Below are positions 17,960 to 26,588 of a DNA stretch of 39,086 nucleotides, one piece after another. Position numbers and translations under genes: made by a program. The stretch spans positions 1 to 39,086 of the forward strand of contig CAJXUU010000010.1 in the NCBI GenBank assembly GCA_913061325.1, written 5' to 3'. The stretch comes from an uncultured Saprospirales bacterium (lineage in GTDB: Bacteria > Bacteroidota > Bacteroidia > Chitinophagales > Saprospiraceae). The notes under the pieces are model-generated. The model saw only the letters and a list, made by a program, of their open reading frames with translations, searched no databases and was not told the DNA's origin. Within the stretch, counting starts at the first letter, position 1. Each line of letters begins with the position of its first letter.

Positions 17960-19054
17960 ATGAAGTACCTTATATATATATTCTCGTTTTTTACAATTAT
18001 TTCATTGTACTCTTGCAATGAGGAGATGGCTAAAACTTTCGAATCAAAGCCTATGGCTATGGCTCGTATGAATGAGATTGTAGCTGTATCAGATAAAGAT
18101 CTATGGGAAGGACCGGTTCAAGATTCTTTCAATTATTATTTCCAAAGCGCATATCCGATCATGCCTACACCGGAGCCTATGTTCGATGTGAGGCATTTTA
18201 CTCCAGTGCAGTTGGGAAACGAAAGTCTACGTAAAGAACTTAGGACCTATATAGTATTGGCAGATCTTGATGATCCAGAATCTAGCACTACTAAAATGTT
18301 GCGCAGAGATCTTGGAGAAGAACGGTTTTTGAGGGCTAAACAGGATCCAGAATTTTGTACTTCTGTTGGAAAAGATAAGTGGGCACGAAATCAGATATTG
18401 ATCTACTTATTTGCCAAAGGTGAAGATGCTCTTAGCAAAGTGATAAGGAATAACTACTCTGCTGTTGCAAAAAGGGTAAGACTTCATGACATACAGCGAC
18501 TAGATGCATCTATTTATGTCCTCAAAAATGAGAACCCTGGCCTTATGCGTAAAATCAATGAGCAGTATGGTTTTACGATGCGAATTCCTGGTGATTATGA
18601 TAATATCAAACCTGATGCAGAAAACTTTATGTGGTTGAGAAAGGATACAAGGAAGATGCTGATGAATATCGTCATTCAAAAATTTCCATATACCGATGAA
18701 GATCAATTATCGAATGAAAATATTATCAAACTCAGAGATGAATATGGCAAGCGTCATGTTTCATCGGCTGCAGAGGGCAGCTATATGGTTACTAATTCAG
18801 TAGATTTACCAACATATGACTACACTTATGAGATCGATGGACAATATGTAAAGGAGATAAGAGGAATTTGGGAAATGGAAAATGATTTCTTAGGTGGTCC
18901 TTATGCATCTTATATTATTTTGAACAAAGAAAAAAACGAAATCATCTTTGTCGATACTTTTATTCTTGGACCAGGTCAAGACAAAAGAGACATGATGATG
19001 CAGTTAGAGTATATTGTAAAATCAGCTAAAATTGGCACTCCTGTCGGAGAATAA
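17960..19054 (+). CDS. DUF4837 family lipoprotein
   Basis: A 364-residue lipoprotein with a signal peptide and lipobox SLYSC (Cys19). The mature part has the DUF4837 layout: MNEIVAVSDKDLWEGPVQDSFNYYF (about 37-61), PTPEPMFDVRHFTP, FAKGEDALSKVIRNN, then RIPGDYDNIKPDAENFMWLRKDT and a final RGIWEMENDFLGGPYASYIILN. DUF4837 proteins are widespread in Bacteroidota and their function is not established. The next open frame (the decayed pip gene) starts 1 nt after this stop, so the two were once an operon. No exact -7 box was found in the 218 bp upstream. Confidence 0.88.
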   Translation: MKYLIYIFSFFTIISLYSCNEEMAKTFESKPMAMARMNEIVAVSDKDLWEGPVQDSFNYYFQSAYPIMPTPEPMFDVRHFTPVQLGNESLRKELRTYIVLADLDDPESSTTKMLRRDLGEERFLRAKQDPEFCTSVGKDKWARNQILIYLFAKGEDALSKVIRNNYSAVAKRVRLHDIQRLDASIYVLKNENPGLMRKINEQYGFTMRIPGDYDNIKPDAENFMWLRKDTRKMLMNIVIQKFPYTDEDQLSNENIIKLRDEYGKRHVSSAAEGSYMVTNSVDLPTYDYTYEIDGQYVKEIRGIWEMENDFLGGPYASYIILNKEKNEIIFVDTFILGPGQDKRDMMMQLEYIVKSAKIGTPVGE

Positions 19055-19055
19055 T

Positions 19056-19947
19056 ATGTTCCTAAAAGTTGGTCGTATCCATAATATTAATTTTGAGACA
19101 TATGGATCTTCTGGTGGTATTCCTGTACTATTCATACACGGAGGATCTGGTCTAGGATACTCAGAATCCTACAAACGCTTTTTCGATCCATCAAAGCATT
19201 TTGTATTGTTTTATGATCAACGTGGTTGTGGTAGAAGTATTCCAATTGGTAGCTTAGAACAGAATAAGACTGAGCATCTAATTGAAGATATTCTCAAATT
19301 GTTGGACCATTTGAACATTGGTAGTGCCCATATATTTGGAGGATCTTGGGGTGCTACACTTGGTGTTTTATTTTCTGCGAAGTATCCCAATAGGTCAAAA
19401 TCACTAGTTCTTCGAGGTTTTTTCTGCCACAAAATCAACAATAGATTTATATCTCCAAGGAGGTATCAAACGTAAACATCCTATTGCTTGGGAGAGAGTC
19501 ATTTCATTGGTTCCTTAGGACCATAGACAAAATATTGCTCAGTATTATTTCGATATGATTTCAAGTGAATCAACACTTTCCTTAAAATAGGCCAATGAAT
19601 GGTCAAGATTCGGTTTATCCCTTACTAAAAAACAAATATCTGAAAAAGAAGACAATGAAATAATGGTTAATAGTAGCGATTCAAGATATAAGATCATGAT
19701 AGAATTACACTATGCATTAAATCATTTTTTCATAGAGGATGGTTATGCTTTTCAACAAGCTAGATTAATAAAAACACCAACTACAATTATCCACGGATCG
19801 TATGATTATTTATGCCCATTAAGTGATGCGAAATTACTTCAATCAAAAATTCCAAGATCCAAATTACTCATTTACGATGCAGGTCATTCTTCGGGAGAAG
19901 TACAAATAGAAGCTGCACTCAAAGAAGCAACTGCTAATTATTCTTAA
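19056..19947 (+). pseudogene. pip: Decayed proline iminopeptidase (alpha/beta hydrolase)
   Basis: The region aligns throughout with prolyl aminopeptidases, but in two frames. Frame one (19056-about 19430) has the oxyanion loop FIHGGSGLG, the DQRGCGRS block and the nucleophile elbow GGSWGAT. Homology then continues in the next frame as ATKSTIDLYLQGGIKRKHPIAWERV and runs to the end, with the acid in GSYDYLCPL and the histidine in AGHSS. The shift lies near a run of six T residues at about 19418-19424. In the second frame two TAG stops interrupt at 19516-19518 and 19588-19590. All three catalytic residues are still encoded, so the decay looks recent. The 3' end overlaps apaG by 14 nt on the opposite strand. 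The enzyme family removes N-terminal proline from peptides. Confidence 0.85.
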
Positions 19948-20326
19948 AGTTTGCTATTAGTCTAAATTTTGGAATTTCTACTTCAAATTCACTATTATCG
20001 ACCACTCTTACCATAGTGTAAGTCCCAGACATTTTACCCACTGGGGTAGACATTGGGCACCAAGATTTATACTGATGTGATTGTTCTGGTTCAAGAATTG
20101 GCTGTTGCCCAATTACTCCATCTCCTTTTACATTCCGGACCTTGCTATTCGCATCAGTAATGATCCAATGCCTGCTCTTCAACTGTACGTCAAGGCCACT
20201 ATGATTGGTAATGCGCACTTGATAAGAATGCACAAATTTATTGAGCGATGGTTTTGACATCTCTTCATGGTACTGCGGCAAGACTGTGACTTCTATGCCG
20301 TGTGTAATTGCAGATACTGGATTCAT
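19934..20326 (-). CDS. apaG: ApaG family protein (DUF525)
   Basis: A 130-residue single-domain beta-sandwich protein of the usual family length. Conserved blocks are HSYQVRITNHSGLDVQLKSRHWIITD (about 33-58), VKGDGVIGQQPILEPEQSHQYKSWCPMSTPVGKMSGTY (about 66-103), and a final EIPKFRLI. The family was linked to cobalt and magnesium phenotypes in Salmonella, and related domains occur in some F-box proteins. The exact activity in Bacteroidota is unknown. It starts 12 nt after gmk, at the end of the yicC-gmk-apaG run, and ends with TAG overlapping the decayed pip gene. Confidence 0.93.
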   Translation of the reverse strand: MNPVSAITHGIEVTVLPQYHEEMSKPSLNKFVHSYQVRITNHSGLDVQLKSRHWIITDANSKVRNVKGDGVIGQQPILEPEQSHQYKSWCPMSTPVGKMSGTYTMVRVVDNSEFEVEIPKFRLIANFKNN

Positions 20327-20338
20327 ACGATATATAAT

Positions 20339-20941
20339 CTATTCTTCTTCATCAAACGGTTTACCATAAACAAATGTTTCCACCATAAATTCGGCCTCTT
20401 TGAGTGCTACTTGGAGTAAATCATTCACAAGTATTGCATCAAAAGTGTCTTGATAAGTCATCTCCTTTTTTACTCTAGCAATTCTCTTCTTTAGACTTGC
20501 ATCAGATTCTGTCTTTCTATTGGTCAATCGCTCAATTAAAATCTCAAGTGATGGAGGCTTTATAAAAATCGCTTGACATTTATTGCCATATTGGTTCTTG
20601 ATATTAGTTGCACCTTTGACTTCTATATCAAAAACGATATGTTTTCCCGATTCCCATACTCTCTCTACTTCACTTTTGAGCGTTCCATAGTATTGATCTT
20701 CATAGACTTCTTCCCATTCTATGAAATCATCATTATCTACTCTTGTTCTAAATTCTTCAGGAGTCAGAAAATAATAATCCTTTCCATCTATTTCATAATC
20801 GCGCATTGCACGTGTCGTTGCAGAAACAGAAAAATCGAGAAAATCATACGTCTTTAGCAAATGTCTAACTATAGTAGTCTTACCTGCACCGGATGGCGCT
20901 GTAAAAATGAACATTCTACCCTCTTTCGAAGCTGTCTTCAT
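20339..20941 (-). CDS. gmk: Guanylate kinase
   Basis: A 200-residue cytoplasmic enzyme converting GMP and ATP to GDP and ADP. The P-loop APSGAGKTT is at residues 15-23. The GMP-binding SVSATTRAMRDYEIDGKDYYFLT (about 39-61) and FIEWEEVYEDQYYGT segments follow, then the FDIEVKGATNIK block with its conserved Asp (about 119-130) and a lid with RLTNRKTESDASLKKRI. Its ATG immediately follows the stop codon of yicC with no gap (20941/20942), which suggests translational coupling. This pairing is common in bacteria. Confidence 0.96.
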   Translation of the reverse strand: MKTASKEGRMFIFTAPSGAGKTTIVRHLLKTYDFLDFSVSATTRAMRDYEIDGKDYYFLTPEEFRTRVDNDDFIEWEEVYEDQYYGTLKSEVERVWESGKHIVFDIEVKGATNIKNQYGNKCQAIFIKPPSLEILIERLTNRKTESDASLKKRIARVKKEMTYQDTFDAILVNDLLQVALKEAEFMVETFVYGKPFDEEE

Positions 20942-21817
20942 TTATACAATATTTGCAACTTGTTCTTTAATTTTTTCTAGAGAATCTTTCATAGATACTA
21001 CGATCTGTTGGATGTCCTTTTCATTGGCTTTTGCGCCAAGTGTATTGATCTCTCTACCCATTTCTTGTGCTATAAAACCAAGCTTTTTCCCTATTTCCAT
21101 AGCATTACTGTCCATTACTTCATCAAAGTATTTGCAGTGTTGTGCTAATCTTACTTTCTCCTCATTAATATCCAATTTCTCGATATAATAGATAATCTCT
21201 TGTTCGAATCTATTTCGGTCTACTTGCTCATCTTGATTAAACTCTTCAAGATTTCTTCTGAATCTATCTTTAAGAGTTTCTATTCTTCCACCTTCATATT
21301 GCTCTACATCTTTGAGAAGAGAGGATATATTAGAAGCTGCATCTCTTAGATCTTTTTCAGCTGCAGTTCCTTCTGTAGCTCTAAAATTATTAAGCGCCTT
21401 TAATGCATCATTACAAGTAGATATTACTTCTGTCCACTCCTCCTCATCTACTTCTTCGTTCAGTGATCCTACTACGTTCGGTATTCTCAAAATAGTTTGA
21501 ACTATGTCTCCTTCTGAAATACCCAATTCTTGTTGTAACTCAGTAATTTCTTTATAGTATTTTTTAAATAACAATTTATTAAGACCATATTCATCATCCC
21601 CTTTTTCGGATTCTATTGTAAGCAAAAAATCGAACTTTCCTCTGTATGCCTTTTCTAAGACTAATTTTCTTAGTTGGATCTCTTTTTCCTTGTAGGTTCC
21701 TGGTACTTTACATCTTATATCCGACGTCTTACCATTAAGTGACTTTATCTCTACTCTGATTGTTTTATCCTTAAATTCTCTACTTGCTTGGCCGTAACCG
21801 GTCATTGATAATACCAT
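20942..21817 (-). CDS. yicC: YicC family endoribonuclease-like protein
   Basis: A 291-residue protein starting MVLSMTGYGQASREF, the standard YicC N-terminus. It includes the VEIKSLNGKTSDIRCKVP block (about 21-38) and the C-terminal DUF1732 helices EQEIIYYIEKLDINEEKVRLAQHCKYFDEVM and GKKLGFIAQEMGREINTLGAKAND-like sequence. YicC of E. coli has been reported as an endoribonuclease acting on small RNA. The frame is open to 21862, but the -7 box at 21860-21867 places that upstream ATG before the transcript begins, so 21817 is preferred. It is the first gene of the yicC-gmk-apaG operon. Confidence 0.92.
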   Translation of the reverse strand: MVLSMTGYGQASREFKDKTIRVEIKSLNGKTSDIRCKVPGTYKEKEIQLRKLVLEKAYRGKFDFLLTIESEKGDDEYGLNKLLFKKYYKEITELQQELGISEGDIVQTILRIPNVVGSLNEEVDEEEWTEVISTCNDALKALNNFRATEGTAAEKDLRDAASNISSLLKDVEQYEGGRIETLKDRFRRNLEEFNQDEQVDRNRFEQEIIYYIEKLDINEEKVRLAQHCKYFDEVMDSNAMEIGKKLGFIAQEMGREINTLGAKANEKDIQQIVVSMKDSLEKIKEQVANIV

Positions 21818-21859
21818 AAAGTTTATTTTATTACTGGCAATAAACATTCGCCAAGGACG

Positions 21860-21867
21860 CAAATATA
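21860..21867 (-). promoter_or_regulatory. Candidate -7 box (TATATTTG) for yicC-gmk-apaG
   Basis: On the minus strand TATATTTG matches TAnnTTTG exactly and is followed by GC. It gives a leader of about 35 nt before the ATG at 21817. No obvious -33 TTG was seen. Confidence 0.45.
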
Positions 21868-22018
21868 GTGATTATTTAAAGTGATATATGCATTGCTTTT
21901 ATTTTACATATTCAACTTCTCTGAGGCTATAACTATTTTGATTTGAGATTTCGATTAAATTAGTGACTCATTCTACTTATTGTAGTCATAATCATGTACT
22001 TACAAATAAAATAAATAC

Positions 22019-22186
22019 ATGAAAAATATACAAGTTTTCAAATTTGAAAAAATTATTTCAGCCTCGTCTCATTCTATCAGAAAAGCGACTTATTGTAAAA
22101 ATTATTTTGCAGCTCAGAATAAACTTGTAAAAATGGCTACTTTTGAAAATCTGAAACTTGCTCCTGTTCAAATGTTTACATTATGA
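22019..22186 (+). CDS. Possible 55-residue small protein coupled to the downstream lipoprotein gene
   Basis: An ATG-initiated frame encodes MKNIQVFKFEKIISASSHS through ATFENLKLAPVQMFTL. Its TGA overlaps the ATG of the next gene (ATGA at 22183-22186), an arrangement typical of translational coupling. No homology is recognised, it has no signal or membrane segment, and it is short enough to be chance. The remainder of the region 21868-22018 is AT-rich and I see nothing else in it. Confidence 0.3.
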   Translation: MKNIQVFKFEKIISASSHSIRKATYCKNYFAAQNKLVKMATFENLKLAPVQMFTL

Positions 22187-22605
22187 AAAACTTACTTCCT
22201 TCATTATTTATCTTCTGTTGTCTGTTTACCATGTCTAGTTCTTGTAACAACAAGATCCAAACCAAAAATGGTAATTCAGAAATAGTACAAAAAACTGAGG
22301 ATGTAAATCAAATCGACAAACCAGAAATGACACCTCATAATTTGACAGAAGACTGTCATGGAGTAAGAAAAACAGTACGGACTGTTACAGATAAAGAAGG
22401 TGAAATCATGCTTATAGGTAATATTGTTCTAATAAGTATCCCTCCTGGAACACGTAGATATAAAGTTTGTGAAGTTGATGTACCCGAAGAACTTAAAATT
22501 GAAGGTTTGAAGGTTAGGTTTTCAGGTGAAGTTCTTGAGATATTCCACAATGAGAGATTGATGGGAACACCTACTAGGTTGACTAGGATTGATATTATTA
22601 AGTGA
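22183..22605 (+). CDS. Small lipoprotein of unknown function
   Basis: A 140-residue predicted lipoprotein with signal peptide and lipobox TMSSSC (Cys21). A hydrophilic linker (about 22-55) leads to a compact domain with two cysteines in DCHGVRKTVRTVTDKEGEIMLIGNIVLI (about 57-84) and YKVCEVDVPEEL (about 93-104). The ending, VRFSGEVLEIFHNERLMGTPTRLTRIDIIK, suggests a small beta-sandwich or OB-like fold. I do not recognise the family. It may be coupled to the small frame at 22019. It is convergent with the TPR gene, with a terminator between them. Confidence 0.72.
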   Translation: MKNLLPSLFIFCCLFTMSSSCNNKIQTKNGNSEIVQKTEDVNQIDKPEMTPHNLTEDCHGVRKTVRTVTDKEGEIMLIGNIVLISIPPGTRRYKVCEVDVPEELKIEGLKVRFSGEVLEIFHNERLMGTPTRLTRIDIIK

Positions 22606-22728
22606 TAATTTAACACTTGATAAAAACAATCGAGATAGATTATTAATAAAGCGCACTAGAATAAATTCTCTTATTTTTGGTCCCACAATATTAGAATCAT
22701 TCAGTAGCAATATTCTAAAAACAAAAAA

Positions 22729-22753
22729 GCCACCTGTGATTGATGCAGGCGGC
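22729..22753 (-). terminator. Terminator downstream of the TPR gene
   Basis: Read on the minus strand, GCCGCCTG and CAGGTGGC pair (8 bp, one wobble) around a 9-nt loop and are followed by TTTTTTGTTTTT. It lies 59 nt beyond the stop at 22812. Confidence 0.8.
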
Positions 22754-22811
22754 CCGAGTTTTGGTTATTCATCAAAGTTTCCCTTGATTATAACGAGTAT
22801 TAAAAGGTGTT

Positions 22812-24218
22812 TTACGATTCCCCAGCATAATATAGAATCATACTGCTTATTTCTTTATCTACTTCCAGCTCAGGAGCCAAAGAGTAAATTATAGTGTGTA
22901 AAGAATAATCTTCAAGTAATGCTTCTTTAAGATATTCTAATCCGTCTTTTTTATTTTTCAAAAAGAAATTTGCCATAGCTCTACAATATAGAAGATCAGC
23001 ACCGAATGTATATTCTTCCGCTTCGTCTAAAATTTGTATTGCTTCCTCGTGAAGACCTAATTTCATCAAGAATGAAGCGAACTCCATCCAAAAATGAGTC
23101 TGTTCTGGTCCATCACTTACGGCAAGATGAAAGTTGACAGTTGCTTTATTATAATCCTCTACCGCAACATAAGCTCTCGCTACTCCAAGATAGTATTCGC
23201 CTACCCCGTCTTCTATTTCTATAGCTTTATGATAGGCATTTATTGCACTATACCACTTTTCTTCTTTGCTAAAACATTCGCCTAAGAAAAAGTAAACTTC
23301 ATCATTATAAGGATCTTGCTTGATTGCTTTATATAGATTACTCTTACAGGCTTTCGTTTTATTCAAGTACATCTGACATTCAGCGACATTGATCAGAAGT
23401 TCATTATCTTCCCCAAAGATTGCTATTGCTTCTTCATAGATGTTCAGTGCTCTATCAAAATCTTTAATTTGACAGCATAAGTCGGCACAATCAATATATC
23501 CTTCTTCAAAATCAGGATTAACAATATATGAGTATTCTAATGCATCTATTGCTTTTTCATATTCTCCAGAAAATGAAAATGAATGTCCTAGATTATACCA
23601 TGCAAGACTGTTGTATGGATTGTTGTCAATAATTTTTGACATAAAGTCAGCACACTCAAAGTACTTTTTACTTAATTCTGTGGCTGCCCAAAATTTCTCA
23701 AGTGCTTCTATATTGCTATTATCAAGTGAAATAGCCTTTTTTAAAGCATTAAATCTTTCTGAATGATTGCTCATTTCAGCATTGATTTCTGCTTCGCAAA
23801 GATATATTTCAACTAGGTCTCCTTCTAAAGCTATTTCTTTAAATGTTTCGAGATGGTGAAATGCTGCTTCATATTCTCCACTGAGTGCCAATGCTCTTAC
23901 CTTAAGAATAATAATTTCATTCTCATAGGGAGCTATAGTCTGAGCTTTTTCCAAATGTTCTAAACAATCATCTATAGCATTGACTTTGAGTAAAACTCTA
24001 GCCATGATGATGTAAAAATCAGACCTATATTTAAACTGTTCTAGTGCAAGCTTTGCAACATCAAGGGCCTTATCAAATTCTCGTTCTCCTTCGTAGTAAC
24101 CAATTAGTTTAAAGAAAACTTTATCACTGAGGTACTCAATGTTACCGTTCTCATAGTTGGCTTCGAATTCAGAAACAAGACTTATCAACGCCGAATCTCG
24201 TCGTATCCTCTGTTCCAT
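22812..24218 (-). CDS. Tetratricopeptide repeat protein
   Basis: A 468-residue protein made almost wholly of helical TPR-like repeats from about residue 40 to 430. Typical units are NSLAWYNLGHSFSFSGEYEKAIDALEYSYIVNPD and DEVYFFLGECFSKEEKWYSAINAYHKAIEI. There is no signal peptide or membrane segment, so it is probably a cytoplasmic scaffold. A similar acidic TPR protein is conserved in many Bacteroidota without an assigned function. It stands alone with its own -7 box (24257-24264) and terminator (22729-22753). Confidence 0.87.
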   Translation of the reverse strand: MEQRIRRDSALISLVSEFEANYENGNIEYLSDKVFFKLIGYYEGEREFDKALDVAKLALEQFKYRSDFYIIMARVLLKVNAIDDCLEHLEKAQTIAPYENEIIILKVRALALSGEYEAAFHHLETFKEIALEGDLVEIYLCEAEINAEMSNHSERFNALKKAISLDNSNIEALEKFWAATELSKKYFECADFMSKIIDNNPYNSLAWYNLGHSFSFSGEYEKAIDALEYSYIVNPDFEEGYIDCADLCCQIKDFDRALNIYEEAIAIFGEDNELLINVAECQMYLNKTKACKSNLYKAIKQDPYNDEVYFFLGECFSKEEKWYSAINAYHKAIEIEDGVGEYYLGVARAYVAVEDYNKATVNFHLAVSDGPEQTHFWMEFASFLMKLGLHEEAIQILDEAEEYTFGADLLYCRAMANFFLKNKKDGLEYLKEALLEDYSLHTIIYSLAPELEVDKEISSMILYYAGES

Positions 24219-24256
24219 ATGTTGTACTTGTGTACGGGATTATAAATTCGTTAGAT

Positions 24257-24264
24257 CAAATATA
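24257..24264 (-). promoter_or_regulatory. Candidate -7 box (TATATTTG) for the TPR gene
   Basis: On the minus strand TATATTTG matches TAnnTTTG and gives a leader of about 32 nt before the start at 24218. No clear TTG was seen at -33. Confidence 0.43.
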
Positions 24265-24516
24265 GATAAATAATTTCCACCTAGACCACTTAGAAAGTAC
24301 TTTTTTTCCACACTATTCTGTGTATGTTAATAAGTTTTAATTTGTTCATAACTCGTTGATTATTAACTGCTTTTGGTTATTGAGTTTGTTTTTTAATATT
24401 TTTAATTCTCTATATTACATATCTATACACATGAGTAGATTTTTACATGTAGAAGCAAAATATTTATAAAAAAAAACTCAGAGTGTTGCAAAGTGGATTC
24501 TTTTTGCCGTTAAATT
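24265..24516. other. AT-rich intergenic region with degenerate DnaA-box-like 9-mers
   Basis: This gap between the EamA and TPR genes is very AT-rich (T tracts, TTTTTTAATATTTTTAATT at about 24390-24408). It has 9-mers similar to the DnaA box TTATNCACA: TTTTCCACA at 24304-24312 (one mismatch), the reverse-strand TTATGAACA at 24343-24351 (one mismatch), and a two-mismatch copy at 24319-24327. No gene is seen. Confidence 0.3.
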
Positions 24517-25416
24517 CTATAATTTTTGCTGTTTATTCACAAAATACACCCCAGTGAATAACAATAAAGCTGAACAAACTTTAACTAAATCAATAGAGTC
24601 GTCACCTACAATTATAGCAGCACCTGCAGCTATCAAAGGTTGGAAATAAACATAAAATCCAACCGTAGATGGCATAACTTTAGAAAGAGCGTAGGCGTTT
24701 AATAAGTATGCTCCCGCTGTAACCAAAACCAATACATAGAAAACCGAAAACCAGATGTTAATTGGAAAAGAAGAATAGTCAGCAGTAAACGCATCATACC
24801 CACCAAATGGCATAACCAATATCACTCCAAACAAGAATATCCATTTTAAAACTGTAATAGGTTTATATCTTATATACAATCTTCTAACTAGAACTAAATA
24901 TAGTCCATATGAAATGGCATTGACCATTACTAATAGGTCTCCATATATCGTCGCCACTTTATCAGATGCATTTCCACTGTTCGACACTAGAAGAGCTGCA
25001 CCGATCAATCCCAATATGATACCAAATATTTTTCCTTTTGTCACCTTCTCCCTTATAATTAAAGCACTAATCAATAGTACAATACATGGCGTAAGTACCA
25101 TAATTAATGAAGCATGTATAGGCGAAGTATGTTTTAGACCTTCAAAGAATGCTAGCATATTCATTACAACTCCGAATACCGCACACATAACTGTATAAAG
25201 TAAGTCTTTTTTATCGAGCTTTTCCTTGATAAAAATAGCATGGATTATTGAAAATATAATGAAACCTGCAATCACCCTCAACATAATAAACCCAAAAGGA
25301 GTCAAATATTCTTTGACCATCACTTCTTTAGCAATCATATAATTAAGACCATAGAGGAACGCTACAGTTGTAAGTGCTAAATGTGTTTTGAGCTTTTCAG
25401 GAATTGCTACTTTCAT
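24517..25416 (-). CDS. EamA/DMT family transporter
   Basis: A 299-residue inner-membrane protein with about ten transmembrane helices arranged as two EamA halves. The first half ends near IIREKVTKGKIFGIILGLIGAALL (about 120-143). The second ends near VKVCSALLLFTGVYFVNKQ (about 279-297). The first helix has the common LALTTVAFLYGLNYMIAKE pattern. Members export or import small metabolites such as amino acids or nucleotides; the substrate cannot be inferred. It is a monocistronic minus-strand gene separated from the sigma locus by the terminator at 25492-25523. Confidence 0.88.
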   Translation of the reverse strand: MKVAIPEKLKTHLALTTVAFLYGLNYMIAKEVMVKEYLTPFGFIMLRVIAGFIIFSIIHAIFIKEKLDKKDLLYTVMCAVFGVVMNMLAFFEGLKHTSPIHASLIMVLTPCIVLLISALIIREKVTKGKIFGIILGLIGAALLVSNSGNASDKVATIYGDLLVMVNAISYGLYLVLVRRLYIRYKPITVLKWIFLFGVILVMPFGGYDAFTADYSSFPINIWFSVFYVLVLVTAGAYLLNAYALSKVMPSTVGFYVYFQPLIAAGAAIIVGDDSIDLVKVCSALLLFTGVYFVNKQQKL

Positions 25417-25491
25417 AAGTGCGAAAGTAGATATTTTGGAAATGATAGAATAAAAAATTTTTGAGTGAAATCGAATGTCTTAAAAATTAAA

Positions 25492-25523
25492 AAATCGAAG
25501 AGTTCCATACCACTCTTCGATTT
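25492..25523 (-). terminator. Terminator of the ECF sigma / Spy-like locus
   Basis: A perfect 12-bp stem (AAATCGAAGAGT / ACTCTTCGATTT, loop of 8) is followed on the minus strand by TTTTTTAATTTTT. It lies 28 nt downstream of the stop at 25551. Confidence 0.88.
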
Positions 25524-25550
25524 CTTTTCAACTATTTCCTATTCCCTAAT

Positions 25551-26030
25551 TTATTTTTTTTGCCTTTTATTCATTTTTCTCTTAATAGACCTATATACTT
25601 TATCCCTAAATTTATTTTCTATCGTATATAGCTTAGCTACTTTTGCTTTAGATATAGCTGTTTCCATTTTCTTGAAGTATGTTTTCTTCAGATCAAGTTT
25701 TGTCTGTTCTCTTTCAAAAATTGTATTCAAAAACGTCTCAGCTTCTGCATCGTTAAAATCTTTATCAGATCTTCCTTTTTTACGAGTTTCTTCATTCAAA
25801 CTCTTCATTTTCTCTTGAAATTCATTATATACTGGCCAAAATTTTTGTGCCTCCTCGGTGCTCAAATCTAGCTCCTCAGTTATATATCCGATTTTTTTAG
25901 CCTCCATTCGACTATCTCTTCTTTCGCTTTTTTGTTTTCTTTTCTTGTCCTCTTTTCTTTCTTTTTGTTCTTGTGCTGTGACTCCAGTAGCTAGAATCAA
26001 AAAAGCTAATATTGAAATATAATTCTTCAT
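25551..26030 (-). CDS. Spy/CpxP-like basic periplasmic protein
   Basis: A 159-residue protein with a signal peptide (about 1-19, ending GVTAQ). The mature part is charged and helical, starting with a strongly basic stretch (about 22-45). It has a repeat-like core, LDLSTEEAQKFWPVYNEFQEKM (about 54-75), which resembles the LTxxQ helix of Spy/CpxP proteins, and ends in a basic RSIKRKMNKRQKK tail. Spy/CpxP proteins are periplasmic chaperones and stress sensors. It follows an ECF sigma and a probable anti-sigma gene, so an envelope-stress role is inferred. A similar protein often follows sigma loci in Bacteroidota. Confidence 0.75.
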   Translation of the reverse strand: MKNYISILAFLILATGVTAQEQKERKEDKKRKQKSERRDSRMEAKKIGYITEELDLSTEEAQKFWPVYNEFQEKMKSLNEETRKKGRSDKDFNDAEAETFLNTIFEREQTKLDLKKTYFKKMETAISKAKVAKLYTIENKFRDKVYRSIKRKMNKRQKK

Positions 26031-26066
26031 CTTATTCTTTTAAATTATTTACGTCTCTATTTATTA

Positions 26067-26588
26067 TTATAGTAATTCGTCAAGATCATCCAATGTCACT
26101 TCATCAAGTAGATAATCTATATCTTCATCATAAAACTCCTCTTCAGTTTCTTCAAAAAACTCATCTTCACTCCACTCCAATACTTCCAAAGTATATAAGT
26201 CATCTTGATCTGCCAAATAATCAAAAGCTTCTTCCAATTCTACATCAAGCACAAAAGATTGATTGTCTATAGTTATGTCATTTGTATTCATTGTTATATA
26301 TGATGCTACGCATAGTATAGCTATTGATGCCGCCGCTGCCCACCGTTTAGCATTCAGTGAGATTATTCGAGTTCGGTTCTTATTTTTTGCTTTAATAAAA
26401 ACTTGGTCCGCTAGGTTTTCGAAATAATTAGATGGAATACTTTGTTTCAGCTTTTTAGATTCATCACCCAAAGCAATCTCTAAATTCTCAAAATACATAG
26501 CTGGTACTCTATATGGATTTTGATTGCCTATCTCTAAAAGATTAGGAGCTATGTTTTCTAATTCTTCTCTAATATCTTTCCTCATCAC
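26067..26588 (-). CDS. Probable anti-sigma factor with single membrane span and acidic C-terminus
   Basis: A 173-residue protein with one transmembrane helix (about 83-100, AAAASIAILCVASYITM). The cytoplasmic part (1-80) has two similar short motifs, YRVPAMYFENL (26-36) and IPSNYFENLADQV (51-63), which recur in Bacteroidota sigma-linked membrane proteins. The outer part (about 105-173) is extremely acidic (EEFYDEDIDYLLDEV). It overlaps the end of the ECF sigma gene by 4 nt, strong evidence for translational coupling and a sigma-regulating role. It lacks a recognisable zinc-binding anti-sigma motif. A direct role as anti-sigma factor is inferred. Confidence 0.72.
   Translation of the reverse strand: MMRKDIREELENIAPNLLEIGNQNPYRVPAMYFENLEIALGDESKKLKQSIPSNYFENLADQVFIKAKNKNRTRIISLNAKRWAAAASIAILCVASYITMNTNDITIDNQSFVLDVELEEAFDYLADQDDLYTLEVLEWSEDEFFEETEEEFYDEDIDYLLDEVTLDDLDELL

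Noticed and set aside
19516-19590. Two in-frame TAG codons in the pip region as possible stop-codon recoding
   Set aside because: Several intact genes in the window (for example apaG, gmk, the T9SS cargo gene and the DUF4197 gene) end with TAG, and the pip region also has a frameshift, so decay is simpler.
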